Part shown: piece by piece, positions 1-9,880 of the stretch
Numbering within the stretch: the stretch's first letter is position 1
Layout: each line of letters starts with the position of its first letter
Source of the DNA: Longimicrobiaceae bacterium
Lineage (GTDB): Bacteria > Gemmatimonadota > Gemmatimonadetes > Longimicrobiales > Longimicrobiaceae
Direction of reading: 5' to 3'
DNA: 64,000 nt
Assembly (NCBI GenBank): GCA_036375715.1
Contig: DASVBS010000060.1
Coordinates: 186,001-250,000 of the forward strand
Notes under the pieces: model-generated
The model's database searches: none
The model's input: only the letters and a program-made list of their open reading frames with translations
What the model was told of the DNA's origin: nothing
Made by a program: the position numbers and the translations under genes

Positions 1-1
1 C

Positions 2-130
2 GAGGACGATATCGTTCTGCTCGCCGGCAAGGGACACGAAACCTATCAGATCCGCGGCACTGAAAAGCTTCCCTTCGACGAGCGCGAAGTGATCCGCGAG
101 ATCCTGAATGAGATCGGAGATCGACGTTGA
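2..130 (+). CDS. murE: UDP-N-acetylmuramoyl-tripeptide synthetase, C-terminal end only (MurE)
   Basis: The window opens inside this gene; only the last 42 codons are present and the stop is TGA at 128-130. The visible tail contains GKGHETYQ, the conserved C-terminal loop of MurE ligases, which add the third amino acid (usually meso-diaminopimelate) to UDP-MurNAc-dipeptide in the cytoplasm. The stop overlaps the TTG start of murF by 4 nt, as expected in a dcw operon. The identity rests on this motif and the position before murF. The start, the ATP site and the residues that would tell the added amino acid lie outside the window. Confidence 0.85.
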   Translation, partial: EDDIVLLAGKGHETYQIRGTEKLPFDEREVIREILNEIGDRR

Positions 131-1518
131 GTATCTTCTCCTGGCCGGCCTCGGAAGTTGCCGCGGCGCTGAACCTTCCCGCGCCGGCGGGAGAGGAGGT
201 CGTCTTCCCGCGCGTCTCGACCGACACGCGGACGCTGCAGGCCGGCGACCTCTTCGTGGCTCTGAAGGGGGCGCGCTTCGATGCCCACACCATGCTCTCA
301 GAAGCCGCGTCGGCGGGGGCGGCCGGGGCGGTGGTGAGCCACATCCCGGCGGACGCGCCCCGCTCCCTCCACTACTTCGTCGTTGCCGATACGTTGCATG
401 CGCTGGGCGCACTTGCCCGGCATCGTCGTGACCGCACCGCCGCGAGGGTCGTCGGCGTGGTGGGCAGCAACGGCAAGACGACCACAAAGGATCTCCTGCG
501 GGCGGCCCTCTCTGGCACCTACGAGGTGCACGCCACCCAGGGAAACCTGAACAACCAGATCGGCGTCCCGCTCACGCTCCTGGCCGCTCCGGAGGAGGCC
601 GAGGTGCTGGTGGTGGAGATGGGCACGAACGAGCCGGGAGAGATCGCCATTCTCAGCTCCATCGTCCGTCCGGACTACGTGGTGGTGACTTCGATTGGCG
701 AGGAGCACCTGGAGAAGCTCGGGAGCCTGGAGGGAGTCCTGGAGGAAGAGCTCAGTGCGCTGCGCGGTCTCGGCCCCGAGGGCATGGCCTTCGTCGCAGA
801 AGAGCCTGAAGCGCTGCCTCGCCGCGCGAGGGAGATACTGTCCCCCGATCGGGTACGCGTCGCCGGAGTCGGTCCGACCGCGCAGCTCCGACCGGACGGG
901 GGGGCAGATGGCATTGAGGTGCTACCGGATGGCACCACCCGCTGGAGCTGGCGGGGTCATGCGGTGCACCTCCCCATACCCGGTCGTTTCAACGTGCGCA
1001 ACGCCCTCCTGGCCCTCGGCGTGGCTGTCGAGCTGAAGGTGTCGGAGGCTGAGGCGGTGCGCGGCATCGGTGAGGTGACCTCCGCGCGCCTCCGCGGGGA
1101 GTGGCAGCGGATCGGGAGCCTGCGGGTGCTCGCCGACTGCTACAACTCGAACCCCCCGAGCGTGCGGGAGGCGATCGAGCTCCTGGCATCCCTTCCGGCG
1201 GAGGGACCGAAGGTGGCCGTGCTGGGAACGATGCGGGAAATGGGGGTGCACACCGAAGCGCTCCACCGGCAGGTCGCGGAGCGGGTCCTCGACCGCCTGG
1301 GGAAGGGGATCGACGTGGTGGTGGCGACCGGGGCGTTTGTCGCGGCCTTCGACGGCGTGGCGCCGGGAGACGGGCGCATCATCCGTTGTATCGACCCCGT
1401 CGAAGCTTATCACGCGCTGGCCGGTCGTCTCAACGGCGACGAGACCATCCTGCTCAAAGCCTCCCGCGGCGAGGCGCTCGAGCGCTGGTTGCCGCTGCTC
1501 AGGAAGGAGTGGGAGTGA
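127..1518 (+). CDS. murF: UDP-N-acetylmuramoyl-tripeptide--D-alanyl-D-alanine ligase (MurF)
   Basis: MurF adds D-Ala-D-Ala to the UDP-MurNAc-tripeptide, the last cytoplasmic step before the lipid carrier. The 463-residue length is normal for the family. The N-terminal substrate domain (about 1-100) is followed by the Mur ligase ATP loop [11 protein letters not shown] near residue 115, then the central domain with [10 protein letters not shown] and a C-terminal domain with [12 protein letters not shown]. The TTG start at 127 overlaps the murE stop, so the two are probably translationally coupled. No GTG or ATG start nearby gives a better N-terminus. A 42-nt gap follows before mraY. Confidence 0.95.
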   Translation: MSIFSWPASEVAAALNLPAPAGEEVVFPRVSTDTRTLQAGDLFVALKGARFDAHTMLSEAASAGAAGAVVSHIPADAPRSLHYFVVADTLHALGALARHRRDRTAARVVGVVGSNGKTTTKDLLRAALSGTYEVHATQGNLNNQIGVPLTLLAAPEEAEVLVVEMGTNEPGEIAILSSIVRPDYVVVTSIGEEHLEKLGSLEGVLEEELSALRGLGPEGMAFVAEEPEALPRRAREILSPDRVRVAGVGPTAQLRPDGGADGIEVLPDGTTRWSWRGHAVHLPIPGRFNVRNALLALGVAVELKVSEAEAVRGIGEVTSARLRGEWQRIGSLRVLADCYNSNPPSVREAIELLASLPAEGPKVAVLGTMREMGVHTEALHRQVAERVLDRLGKGIDVVVATGAFVAAFDGVAPGDGRIIRCIDPVEAYHALAGRLNGDETILLKASRGEALERWLPLLRKEWE

Positions 1519-1560
1519 TTCGCGAGTTGCCGATCGTCACACGCTAGAGCCGGAAAACCA

Positions 1561-2670
1561 TTGCTCTACCACTTCCTGGTTCCACTGGCGGAGTACCACA
1601 TCGTCTTCAACCTCTTCCGCTACCAGACCTTTCGGGCGGCGGGAGCGGTGGTGACGGCCTTCCTGGTCGCCTTCTACCTGGGACCGCCGATCATCCGGCG
1701 CCTGCGCATGCTGAAGGTGGGACAGGTGGTGCGGACGGAAGGGCCGCGTACGCACCTGGGGAAATCGGGCACGCCCACCATGGGCGGGGTGCTCATCGTG
1801 CTCGCCACGGTGATCCCTACGATCCTGTGGGCCGACCTGACCAACCCCTACACGATCACCGCCATGATCGTGCTGGTCTGGCTGGGCGCGCTCGGCTTCA
1901 TGGACGATTACCTCAAAGTCGTCCGCAAGAAGACCGAGGGGCTGGTCGGTCGTTACAAGATCATCGGGCAGGTCTCCATCGGTATGCTGCTGGGCATCGC
2001 CCTGCTCCTCGTACCGTTCTCGGACGTGCCGACCACCTGGACGCAGATCCCCTTCTTCAAGACCTGGCATGTCGACTTCTTCATGCCCTGGGCGTATGTC
2101 CTGTTCGTGGTCTTCATCATCACCGGTAGCTCCAACGCGGTCAACCTGACGGACGGCCTGGACGGGCTGGCCGCCGGCCTCTCCGCGATTGCCGCCCTGA
2201 CCTTTGCCATCTTCGCCTACCTGATGGGGCGAGTCGACTCCTCCGACTACCTGAACCTCTTCTATTTCCCGGGCGCCGGCGAGCTGGCGATCTTCTGTAT
2301 CGCGCTCGCGGGGGGGTGCATGGGCTTCCTCTGGTACAACGCCCATCCGGCCGAAGTCTTCATGGGGGATACGGGCTCGCTCGCCATCGGCGGTGTGCTG
2401 GGAGCGGTCGCCGTGCTGCTCAAGATCGAGTTCCTGCTGGCCATCATCGGCGGTGTTTTCGTGCTCGAGGCGCTCTCGGTGGTCTCACAGACCGCCTACT
2501 TCAAGTGGACCAAGCACCGCACCGGCACCGGACGGCGGATCTTCCGCATGGCGCCGCTGCACCATCACTTCGAGCAGATCGGCTGGCACGAGAGCAAGGT
2601 GATCATCCGTTTCTGGATTCTGGGCGTCATCTTCGCCTTCATCGCGTTCGCCACCCTCAAGATTCGATGA
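1561..2670 (+). CDS. mraY: Phospho-N-acetylmuramoyl-pentapeptide-transferase (MraY)
   Basis: MraY is the integral membrane enzyme that transfers phospho-MurNAc-pentapeptide to undecaprenyl phosphate, giving lipid I. The 369-residue protein is strongly hydrophobic with about ten membrane segments. Family signatures are present in order: MDDYLK (about residue 100), NLTDGLDGL, FMGDTGSL and the C-terminal LHHHFEQIGW. The start is TTG at 1561, at the expected N-terminus. Its stop overlaps the murD start as ATGA. Its place between murF and murD is the standard dcw order. Confidence 0.96.
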   Translation: MLYHFLVPLAEYHIVFNLFRYQTFRAAGAVVTAFLVAFYLGPPIIRRLRMLKVGQVVRTEGPRTHLGKSGTPTMGGVLIVLATVIPTILWADLTNPYTITAMIVLVWLGALGFMDDYLKVVRKKTEGLVGRYKIIGQVSIGMLLGIALLLVPFSDVPTTWTQIPFFKTWHVDFFMPWAYVLFVVFIITGSSNAVNLTDGLDGLAAGLSAIAALTFAIFAYLMGRVDSSDYLNLFYFPGAGELAIFCIALAGGCMGFLWYNAHPAEVFMGDTGSLAIGGVLGAVAVLLKIEFLLAIIGGVFVLEALSVVSQTAYFKWTKHRTGTGRRIFRMAPLHHHFEQIGWHESKVIIRFWILGVIFAFIAFATLKIR

Positions 2671-4043
2671 CGCGATCGCTGACTGGCGAGACGATCGGGG
2701 TGCTGGGGCTGGCGCGTAGCGGACGCGCCGCCGCCCGGCTGGCGCTGGCCCGCGGGGCTCGGGTCTACGCGAGCGACGCGGGTGATTCTCCCGAGTTGCA
2801 GGCCGCGGCGGAGGAAATCCGCTCTCTCGGAGGCGAGGCCGATGTGGGACGGCACGACCTCGACCGTCTGGCCGGGTGCGATCGGATCGTGCTCAGTCCC
2901 GGCATTCCACCCACCGCGTCGATCCTGCGCGAGCCGGCGTTGCGGGGGAAGCCGATCATCCCCGAGCTGGAGCTCGCCGCCGAGCAGATCGATGCACCGC
3001 TGATCGTGGTTACCGGGACCAACGGTAAAACCACGACCACTGCGCTGATCCACCACCTCCTGCTGGAGAGCGGCTTCCGCGCGGAGGCGGGCGGCAACAT
3101 TGGGCGAGCTCTTTCGGAGGTGGCGCTGTTGGACCCCGCGCCGGAGGTGGTGGCGGTGGAGGCCAGCTCGTTCCAGCTCGGCCTCAGCACCGCCCTGGTT
3201 CCCGCTGTGGGCGTGGTGACCAATCTGGCGCCCGACCATCTCGACCGGTACGTACGGGTGGAGGATTACTACGCGGATAAGGCGAGGCTTTTCGCCAACG
3301 CCAGCACGGCGAGCCGCTGGGTGCTGAACGGCGAGGATCCAACGGTGCGCGAGCTGGCTGGTGACGCGACCGGAGCGCGCTTCTATTTCCGCGTCGACTC
3401 CCCTCTGCCGGATGAGGAGCGGGGTGGTTGGGTCGATGCCGAGGGCTGGCTCACGCTTCGCCTGGACGGCGAGCCGGAGCGCATCCTCCCGGTGGAGCGC
3501 CTCACGCTGCTCGGGCGCCACAACGTGGCCAACGCGCTGGCGGCAGCGCTGGCAGTGCGCCTCGTCGGCGGAAGCCCGGAGGCGATCTCGCGGGCGCTGG
3601 CTTCCTTCCCCGGGCTGGAGCACCGGCTCGAACCCGTGGCCGAGGTCGACGGGGTGCTCTGGATCAACGATTCCAAGGCGACCAACATCGCTTCCACCCG
3701 CGTCGCCCTGCGCAGCATGAGTCGCCCGACCGTGCTCCTGCTGGGCGGGCGGCACAAAGGAGAGAGCTACCGGGCGCTGCTTCCGGAGCTGCGCGCCGGC
3801 ACCGTGCGGCGAGTGATCGCCTACGGCGAAGCCGCCCGGCTGATCGAACAGGACCTGGCGAGTGAGGTCCCGGTCGAGCGGGTGGAGGGCGATTTCGAGG
3901 CCGTGGTTCAGCTGGCCAGGGAGCGGGCGAGCAGCGGAGACGCGGTGCTGCTCTCACCCGCGTGCTCGAGCTACGACATGTTCCGCGATTACGAGGAGCG
4001 CGGCCAGCGCTTCCGTGAGCTCGTCCGGGGAGGCGCGCGATGA
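2667..4043 (+). CDS. murD: UDP-N-acetylmuramoylalanine--D-glutamate ligase (MurD)
   Basis: MurD adds D-glutamate to UDP-MurNAc-L-Ala. The 458-residue protein begins with a Rossmann-like segment, IGVLGLARSGRAAA, then carries the ATP loop VTGTNGKTTTTALI near residue 115, NLAPDHLDRY, and the C-terminal INDSKATN and LLLGGRHKG segments. The ATG at 2667 overlaps the mraY stop (ATGA). The same open frame runs back to 2316 inside mraY, but that upstream part has no homology and only reflects the high GC content. The stop overlaps ftsW, again as ATGA. Confidence 0.95.
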   Translation: MTRSLTGETIGVLGLARSGRAAARLALARGARVYASDAGDSPELQAAAEEIRSLGGEADVGRHDLDRLAGCDRIVLSPGIPPTASILREPALRGKPIIPELELAAEQIDAPLIVVTGTNGKTTTTALIHHLLLESGFRAEAGGNIGRALSEVALLDPAPEVVAVEASSFQLGLSTALVPAVGVVTNLAPDHLDRYVRVEDYYADKARLFANASTASRWVLNGEDPTVRELAGDATGARFYFRVDSPLPDEERGGWVDAEGWLTLRLDGEPERILPVERLTLLGRHNVANALAAALAVRLVGGSPEAISRALASFPGLEHRLEPVAEVDGVLWINDSKATNIASTRVALRSMSRPTVLLLGGRHKGESYRALLPELRAGTVRRVIAYGEAARLIEQDLASEVPVERVEGDFEAVVQLARERASSGDAVLLSPACSSYDMFRDYEERGQRFRELVRGGAR

Positions 4044-5233
4044 AGACGGTGCAGGCGGCGCTCAGGCTGCGGCCAGCGACCGGCGGAAGTCGCGTCAAGA
4101 GCGGCGTGTTCCCGCTCGCCGCCCGCGGCGCCGAGCGCTGGGAGCCGGGGGCGATCATGCTCATCGTGTTGCTCCTTGTCTCCTTCGGCCTCGTCGAGCT
4201 GTACAGCGCGAGCACCTTCATGGCACTGAGCGAGGGGCGACCGCCGCACTTCTATGCGCTGCGCCAGGCCATGGGTCTCGCCCCCGGAGTGCTGATCTGC
4301 GCCCTGCTCGCACGCATCGACTATCGGCGCCTGCAGCGCATCGCCTGGCCCTTTCTGGGGGTCGTCTTGCTGATGCTGCTTGTAGTGGTGCTCCCGGGTA
4401 CCGAAGCGATCGCCCCGCGTGTGAACGGTGCGCGGCGCTGGCTGCAGGTCGGTGTGACCGTTCAGCCCTCCGAGCTGGCGAAGCTCGCGCTCATCATCTG
4501 GACCGCCGCGCTCACCGTGAAGAAGCAGGAGCGCCTGCACTCGTTGCGAAAAGGGCTGCTCCCGTTCCTGATCGTCTGGCTGATCGTGCTGGCGCCCGTG
4601 ATCGCGCAGCCCAACTTCTCCGCCGCGCTCCTGCTCGCCCTGTTGGCCTCCCTGGTCCTCTTCGCCGGCGGCGCACGTATCGGCCACTTCATCCTGCTGG
4701 GGATCGTGGCGGTGCCGCTGCTGTGGAACCAGGTCGGCGGGGCGAGCTACCGGGTGAAGCGGATCGTCGCCTTCCTCGACCCCAGCGCGGATCCGGCCGC
4801 CTTCTACCAGAGCCACCAATCGCTCATCGCGATCGGGTCCGGCGGCATCACCGGCCGTGGCCTGGGGGAAGGGCAGCAGAAGTTCGGCTTCCTGCCGGAA
4901 CCTCACAACGACTTCCTCTTCTCCATGATCGGGGAGGAGTGGGGCTTCATTGGTGTGGCTTTTACCGTCCTTCTCTTCACCGGCTTTGCCGTCGCCGGCT
5001 ACCGGATCGCCGCGCGGGCGCCCGACCTGTTCGGGTACCTGGTGGGGATCGGGATGACCAACCTCATCGTCGTCTCGGCGCTGCTGCACATGGGCATCGC
5101 GCTGGCGCTCCTGCCGACGACGGGGGTTACGCTCCCGTTCATGTCGTACGGACGGAGCGGGTTGCTGGTGAGCTTCGCGGCGGTGGGCGTGCTGCTCTCC
5201 CTGGCGCGCCACGCCGAGGAGGGAGAGCGGTGA
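4040..5233 (+). CDS. ftsW: Septal peptidoglycan glycosyltransferase FtsW (SEDS family)
   Basis: FtsW polymerises lipid II at the division site together with a class B penicillin-binding protein. The 397-residue protein has about ten membrane segments and the SEDS signatures: NGARRWL, QPSELAKLAL, GGITGRGLGEGQQK, LPEPHNDFLFSMIGEEWG (with the conserved catalytic Asp in HNDF) and LPTTGVTLPFMSYG. A basic N-terminal cytoplasmic stretch of about 35 residues precedes the first helix. It overlaps murD by ATGA and murG by GTGA. The position between murD and murG favours FtsW over RodA. Confidence 0.95.
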   Translation: MKTVQAALRLRPATGGSRVKSGVFPLAARGAERWEPGAIMLIVLLLVSFGLVELYSASTFMALSEGRPPHFYALRQAMGLAPGVLICALLARIDYRRLQRIAWPFLGVVLLMLLVVVLPGTEAIAPRVNGARRWLQVGVTVQPSELAKLALIIWTAALTVKKQERLHSLRKGLLPFLIVWLIVLAPVIAQPNFSAALLLALLASLVLFAGGARIGHFILLGIVAVPLLWNQVGGASYRVKRIVAFLDPSADPAAFYQSHQSLIAIGSGGITGRGLGEGQQKFGFLPEPHNDFLFSMIGEEWGFIGVAFTVLLFTGFAVAGYRIAARAPDLFGYLVGIGMTNLIVVSALLHMGIALALLPTTGVTLPFMSYGRSGLLVSFAAVGVLLSLARHAEEGER

Positions 5234-6384
5234 GCGCGGCTCCGCGGGCACCCGCCATCCTGTTCGCCGGAGGGGGTACCGGAGGGCATCTCTACCCGGC
5301 GATCGCACTGGCCGAGGCTTTTCGCGCGCGCGATCCCCAGACGCGGGTGCACTTCGTGGGGGCGCGCCGGGGCATCGAGGCGCGCGTGCTGCCGGAACGC
5401 GGCCTTCCGCACACGCTGCTTCCGTCGGAGCCGATCCATCGCTCGCAGCCCTGGCGCAACTGGCGATTGATCCCGGCTTTTTTCGGCTCCGTCGGAGGGC
5501 TGCGACGGATCTTCCGCGAATTCCAGCCGGACCTCGTGGTGGGAACGGGTGGCTACGCGAGTGGGCCGGTAGCCGGTTGGGCGCTGCTGAAAGGGGTGCC
5601 GCTGGCGCTGCAGGAGCAGAACTCCTACCCCGGGGTCACCACGCGCCTGCTCGCGCGCCGGGCGCGCCAGGTCCACCTGGCCTTCCCCGAAGCGGAGGCC
5701 TACCTCTCGCCCGGGCCGCGAACAGAGGTGCTCTACAACGGCAACCCGATCCTCCCGCCAGACCGCTCGATTCGCAGGGAGGAGGCCCGGTCGAAGTTCG
5801 GGCTCACAGACGGAGTTGTCGTGCTGGTGGTGGGGGGTAGCCAGGGCTCGCGCGCCATCAACGAGGCGCTTCTGACGGATCTGCGCGAGCTGGCGGCGGG
5901 GCGCCTGCGCGAGCGTCCGGAGGGGCTGCAGCTGCTGTGGGCGACGGGTCCCGCCCACCATGCCTCGATCTCGGGCCGACTGGCCGACCTCGGTCTGGGT
6001 GATTGGGTGCGGGTGGTCCCCTACATCCAGGAGATGCCCGCTGCTCTGGCGAGCGCGGACGCCGCCGTGTCCCGCGCCGGGGCGATGGCACTGGCCGAGT
6101 TGTGCGCGTGGGGAATCCCCAGCGTGCTCATCCCGCTTCCCACGGCGGCGGCGAACCATCAACACCACAACGCGGCCGCTCTAGCCAGGGCTGGCGCGGC
6201 GATCCTCCTCCCGGAGCGGGAGCTGACCCCCGGCCGCCTGTGGAACGAGCTGCTCACCCTCGCCACCGACCAGGCGCGGCGCGCCGAGCTCGCCGAGCGG
6301 GCCCGAGCGCGAGGTCACCCCAACGCCGCGGCCGAGATCGTGGCCGACCTCTACCGGTTGCTCGAGGCTCCGCAGGCAGCCTGA
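5230..6384 (+). CDS. murG: Lipid II synthase, UDP-GlcNAc transferase (MurG)
   Basis: MurG is a GT28-family, membrane-associated glycosyltransferase that adds GlcNAc to lipid I on the inner face of the membrane. The 384-residue protein starts with LFAGGGTGGHLYPAIALAE, the family's first glycine-rich loop, and has VVGTGGYASGPV, LQEQNSYPGVTTR, VVGGSQGSRAIN and SRAGAMALAELCAWGIP (UDP-GlcNAc site). The GTG at 5230 overlaps the ftsW stop. The open frame extends far upstream (to 3862) through ftsW, but only the part from 5230 is homologous. Confidence 0.95.
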   Translation: MSAAPRAPAILFAGGGTGGHLYPAIALAEAFRARDPQTRVHFVGARRGIEARVLPERGLPHTLLPSEPIHRSQPWRNWRLIPAFFGSVGGLRRIFREFQPDLVVGTGGYASGPVAGWALLKGVPLALQEQNSYPGVTTRLLARRARQVHLAFPEAEAYLSPGPRTEVLYNGNPILPPDRSIRREEARSKFGLTDGVVVLVVGGSQGSRAINEALLTDLRELAAGRLRERPEGLQLLWATGPAHHASISGRLADLGLGDWVRVVPYIQEMPAALASADAAVSRAGAMALAELCAWGIPSVLIPLPTAAANHQHHNAAALARAGAAILLPERELTPGRLWNELLTLATDQARRAELAERARARGHPNAAAEIVADLYRLLEAPQAA

Positions 6385-6417
6385 CCTGCTTTTCGCACCT
6401 TGGAAGCGAGTGATATA

Positions 6418-7842
6418 TTGACCGCCCTCGACCTGCTTCAGCTGGCCCGTACCAAGCCGATCCACTTCGTGGGGATCGGTGGTGCCGGCATGCTGCCGCT
6501 CGCCGAGCTCGTGCTGCAGGCGCAGGGGAGGGTCACCGGGTGTGACTCGGCGGAGACCGCGGGGGCACGGCAGCTTCGCGAGCGCGGCGTGCAGGTGGAG
6601 GTCGGCCATGCTCCCGAGCACGTGGCCGGCTGCGGGGCCGTGATCGTGACCTCCGCCGTCGCTCCCGACCACCCGGAAATCGAGGCGGCGCGCGCCGCGG
6701 GTATCCCGGTCCTGAAGCGGGCGCAGGCGCTGGGCGAGATCGTGAACCGCGGCGCGGTGGTGGGAGTTGCCGGCACCCACGGCAAGACGACCACCACGGC
6801 CCTCACCACCTCCGTGCTCGCGGCTGGCGGGCTCGAGCCCACCGGGCTCGTGGGCGGCCGGGTGCCCGCCTGGGGCGGCAATCTCCGCCGTGGTGGTGAC
6901 CAGCTGTTCGTGGTCGAGGCGGACGAGTACGATCGCTCGTTTCTTACCCTCCGCCCCGCCGTCGCGGTGGTCACGACGCTCGAGGCGGACCATCTCGACA
7001 TCTATGGCACCCTCCAGGGCGTCGAAGACGCCTTCCATGCCTTCCTGAGCAGCGTTCCCCGAAACGGACTGATCGTCGGTTGCGGTGACGACGCCGGGGT
7101 CGGTAGACTGCTGCCTCGTCTGGCCTCCGGGGGGCCGCGGATCGTGACCTACGGCCTGAACGCCGGGTCGATGCTGCGCGCAGAGGAGGTGCGTGCCTCG
7201 GGGCTGGAGAGCCGGTTCGCGGTGCGCGAGGAGGGGAGGCTGCTCGGCGGAGTGCGGCTACGCGTTCCCGGCGTCCACAACATCCGTAACGCACTCGCCG
7301 CTATCGCGGTGGCCCGCCACCTGGGCATCGAGTGGCCGGCGATCGCGCGGGGGCTGGAGTCGTATGCGGGCGTCGAACGCCGCTTCGAGCGAATCGGCGA
7401 GGCCGGCGGCGTGATGGTGGTCGATGATTATGCGCACCACCCCACGGAGCTGACCGCTACACTGCGCGCTGCCCGTAGCGCGTTCCCGGAGCGCAGGCTG
7501 GTGGCGGTATTCCAGCCGCACCTGTATTCGCGCACGAGGGATTTCGCGGCGGAATTCGGCCGGGCCCTGGCCCTGGCCGACCTCGTCTTCGTCACCGACG
7601 TCTATCCCGCGCGCGAGCGGCCGATCGAGGGTGTCACCGGTGAGCTGCTGGTAAAGACCGCTGCAGAAGCTGGAGCTACGGTCCACTACCTACCCGATCG
7701 GGCGGAGGTGGTGGAGTGTCTGCTCCGCGAGCTGCGTCCGGGGGACCTCTGCTTGACTCTCGGCGCAGGCGATCTGAACGAGGCTGCGCGGGAGCTGTAC
7801 GCCGCTCTCGGTGGCGATGGCCGGGAGGACAGACGTGCGTAG
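6418..7842 (+). CDS. murC: UDP-N-acetylmuramate--L-alanine ligase (MurC)
   Basis: MurC adds L-Ala to UDP-MurNAc. The protein begins close to the N-terminal loop HFVGIGGAGMLPLAE, has the ATP loop GTHGKTTTTALTT near residue 120, VEADEYDRSF, EADHLDIY and the C-terminal VDDYAHHPTE and FQPHLYSRT motifs. The start is uncertain. TTG at 6418 has a purine-rich GGAAGCGAG 7-11 nt upstream, whereas the in-frame TTG at 6400 has no ribosome site, so I chose 6418 (474 residues). The gene overlaps ftsQ by 8 nt. murB and ddl, which often follow murC, are absent here. Confidence 0.94.
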   Translation: MTALDLLQLARTKPIHFVGIGGAGMLPLAELVLQAQGRVTGCDSAETAGARQLRERGVQVEVGHAPEHVAGCGAVIVTSAVAPDHPEIEAARAAGIPVLKRAQALGEIVNRGAVVGVAGTHGKTTTTALTTSVLAAGGLEPTGLVGGRVPAWGGNLRRGGDQLFVVEADEYDRSFLTLRPAVAVVTTLEADHLDIYGTLQGVEDAFHAFLSSVPRNGLIVGCGDDAGVGRLLPRLASGGPRIVTYGLNAGSMLRAEEVRASGLESRFAVREEGRLLGGVRLRVPGVHNIRNALAAIAVARHLGIEWPAIARGLESYAGVERRFERIGEAGGVMVVDDYAHHPTELTATLRAARSAFPERRLVAVFQPHLYSRTRDFAAEFGRALALADLVFVTDVYPARERPIEGVTGELLVKTAAEAGATVHYLPDRAEVVECLLRELRPGDLCLTLGAGDLNEAARELYAALGGDGREDRRA

Positions 7843-8566
7843 GCCGATTCGCATCCTGCTGATCGGGGCGGCAGTGGCCGCCGCGCTCGGGGGGATCTTT
7901 GCGGCTCCGCGCGTTCTGCCGGCCCTCCCCGGGTTCGAGGTGCGTCGGGTCGAGCTGCGGGGGAGCGAGTGGCTGAGTCCCCTGGAGGTTCTGCAGGCCT
8001 CCGGAATCCGGGCGGACCAGAGCGTCTGGGACGATCCCGCGCAGTGGGAGGCCGCGCTCGAGCGGCACGCGGTGATCGCGAACGCCACCGTGTCGCGGCG
8101 CCTACCGGGTACTCTGCGGGTCGAGCTCGTGGAGAACGAGCCGGTCGCCTATCTGGTGGACGACGTACTCGTGCCGGTGAGCGCGTCAGGTGAGCGACTG
8201 CCCATCGACCCGACGCGGGTTGCCGCGGACCTGCCGATCGCGCGGGGATACGAGAACGGAGAGGTCCCTCCGGCGATGCTCGCCGAGGTGGAGCGCCTGA
8301 CGCGGCTCGCACCTTCGCTCCTGGCCGAGGTGTCGGAGATCGTCGCTCGTGACGAGGAGGGCAGCGAGCTCCTTCTCCGCCATCGCGCTGCCGACATCGT
8401 CGTGCCGGCTGGCACCCAGGTCGACCGCCTCGTCGAGCTGGGCGCGGTGCTGGCCGACCTGGAGGAGCGGTTGAGAGGGAAAGAGGTCGGCGGGATCGCT
8501 CGAGTCGATCTACGCTTCGAGGACCAGATCGTCGTGCGCCTGCCGCGTATCGAACAGAAGCCGTGA
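7835..8566 (+). CDS. ftsQ: Cell division protein FtsQ/DivIB-type
   Basis: FtsQ is a bitopic divisome scaffold protein. The protein has one N-terminal membrane helix (about residues 5-25), then a POTRA-like region with VRRVELRGSEWLSPLEVLQ and RRLPGTLRVELVENEPVAYL, followed by a beta domain. Primary conservation is low, as usual for the family, so the call rests on architecture and on its position between murC and ftsA. GTG at 7835 has a strong GGGAGG ribosome site 6 nt upstream; the earlier in-frame GTG (7811) and ATG (7817) do not. It overlaps murC by 8 nt and ftsA by ATGA-type spacing. Confidence 0.85.
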   Translation: MRRPIRILLIGAAVAAALGGIFAAPRVLPALPGFEVRRVELRGSEWLSPLEVLQASGIRADQSVWDDPAQWEAALERHAVIANATVSRRLPGTLRVELVENEPVAYLVDDVLVPVSASGERLPIDPTRVAADLPIARGYENGEVPPAMLAEVERLTRLAPSLLAEVSEIVARDEEGSELLLRHRAADIVVPAGTQVDRLVELGAVLADLEERLRGKEVGGIARVDLRFEDQIVVRLPRIEQKP

Positions 8567-9807
8567 TGAGCCACATCGTAGCCGGGCTGGACCTGGGATC
8601 GACAAAGACGGCCGCCGTGATCGCCGAGATCACGGGCGACTCTCCCGAGACCCTTGAGGCCAAGATCCTCGGGGTCGGGCAGGCGCGTACGGCTGGCATC
8701 CGGCGCGAAGTGGTGACCGATATCGAAGCCACCACGGAGTCGGTGCGCAAGGCGGTAAAGGAGGCGGAGCTGATGGCCGGCATCGGCGTGGACCGCCTCT
8801 ACACCGGCATCGCGGGGGAGCACATCCACGGGCGCGCCTCCGCCGGCGTCGTTGCCGTCGGGGGGCAGGAGATCAGTCCGCGTGACGTCGAACGGGTGCA
8901 CGAAGTCGCCCGTGCAATCGTGGTCCCGGCGGACCGGGAGGTCCTGCACGCGATCCCGCAGGAGTACCTGGTCGACGGCCAGGGCGGCATCCGCGACCCG
9001 GTCGGCATGGCGGGGACGCGCCTGGAGGCGGAGGTGTTCATCCTCACCCGATCCCGGACCGCCGGCCAGAACATTCGCAAGGCGGTCGATCGGGCCGGAT
9101 ACCGGGTTGCGGACCTGGTGTTCGAGCCGCTCGCCGGCTCACTGGCGGTGCTCTCCGACGACGAGAAGGAGATCGGTGTCGCCCTTGTCGACCTGGGTGG
9201 AGGGAACACGGACCTGGTCGTCTTTCACGAGCGAAAGATTCGCCACCTCGCGACACTCCCCTGGGGCGGCGGCACGGTCACGAACGACATCGTCAAGGGG
9301 CTTTCGCTCCCCTATGCCGAGGCGGCGCGCGCCAAGGAGCGTTGGGGTGCTGCGCGGGCATCGATGGTCGATCCTCGCGAGGTGTTCGAGCTACCGGCCT
9401 CCAGCGGGACGCCGGAGCGGCAGATCGCCCGCGAGCTGCTCGCACACATCATCGAACAACGTCTGGATGAGATCTTCGGCCTCGTCGCCCAGGAGATCGA
9501 GCGCAGCGGTTTTGCCGACCGGCTCGGCGCGGGGGTGGTGTTGACGGGCGGCGGGGCGTCGCTGGAGGGGATCGTGGACCTGGCGGGGGCGAGCTTCCCC
9601 GGACCGGTGCGCGTAGGTGCTCCGGGCGAGGGGCTGAAGGGGCTCGCCGACACCGTGCGCAGGCCAAAATTCGCCACAGCGGCGGGACTGGTCATCTACG
9701 GCGCCCGGCGGGAGCTCGCAGAAGGAGCGGGTGGACGGGCCGGAGGCGCCGCTTCCGTTAACGGAGTCATAAAGTGGATGCGCGAGTGGCTGGCCGACTT
9801 CTTCTGA
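8566..9807 (+). CDS. ftsA: Cell division protein FtsA, actin-like membrane tether
   Basis: FtsA anchors FtsZ filaments to the membrane. The 413-residue protein has the actin-fold phosphate loop [17 protein letters not shown] at its start, the second phosphate motif [15 protein letters not shown] near residue 205 and [13 protein letters not shown] near 325. The last residues, [12 protein letters not shown], form the amphipathic helix that binds the membrane. ATG at 8566 overlaps the ftsQ stop; a GTG three bases earlier is possible. A 73-nt gap with a strong ribosome site separates it from ftsZ. Confidence 0.95.
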   Translation: MSHIVAGLDLGSTKTAAVIAEITGDSPETLEAKILGVGQARTAGIRREVVTDIEATTESVRKAVKEAELMAGIGVDRLYTGIAGEHIHGRASAGVVAVGGQEISPRDVERVHEVARAIVVPADREVLHAIPQEYLVDGQGGIRDPVGMAGTRLEAEVFILTRSRTAGQNIRKAVDRAGYRVADLVFEPLAGSLAVLSDDEKEIGVALVDLGGGNTDLVVFHERKIRHLATLPWGGGTVTNDIVKGLSLPYAEAARAKERWGAARASMVDPREVFELPASSGTPERQIARELLAHIIEQRLDEIFGLVAQEIERSGFADRLGAGVVLTGGGASLEGIVDLAGASFPGPVRVGAPGEGLKGLADTVRRPKFATAAGLVIYGARRELAEGAGGRAGGAASVNGVIKWMREWLADFF

Positions 9808-9880
9808 GCCGGCATTCTCGCGCGCAGAGCGTTCACCTGGCCGCTGCCGCACACCCCACGCGGGCGGAGGAGGGATTGGA

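Noticed and set aside
2316-2666. N-terminal extension of murD into mraY
   Set aside because: The murD homology begins at 2667 and the extra part is mraY in another frame.
3989-5308. Long antisense reading frame (439 aa) over ftsW/murD
   Set aside because: No recognisable domain, low-complexity Arg/Gly-rich composition, and full overlap with well-conserved ftsW. It is a shadow of codon bias in GC-rich DNA.
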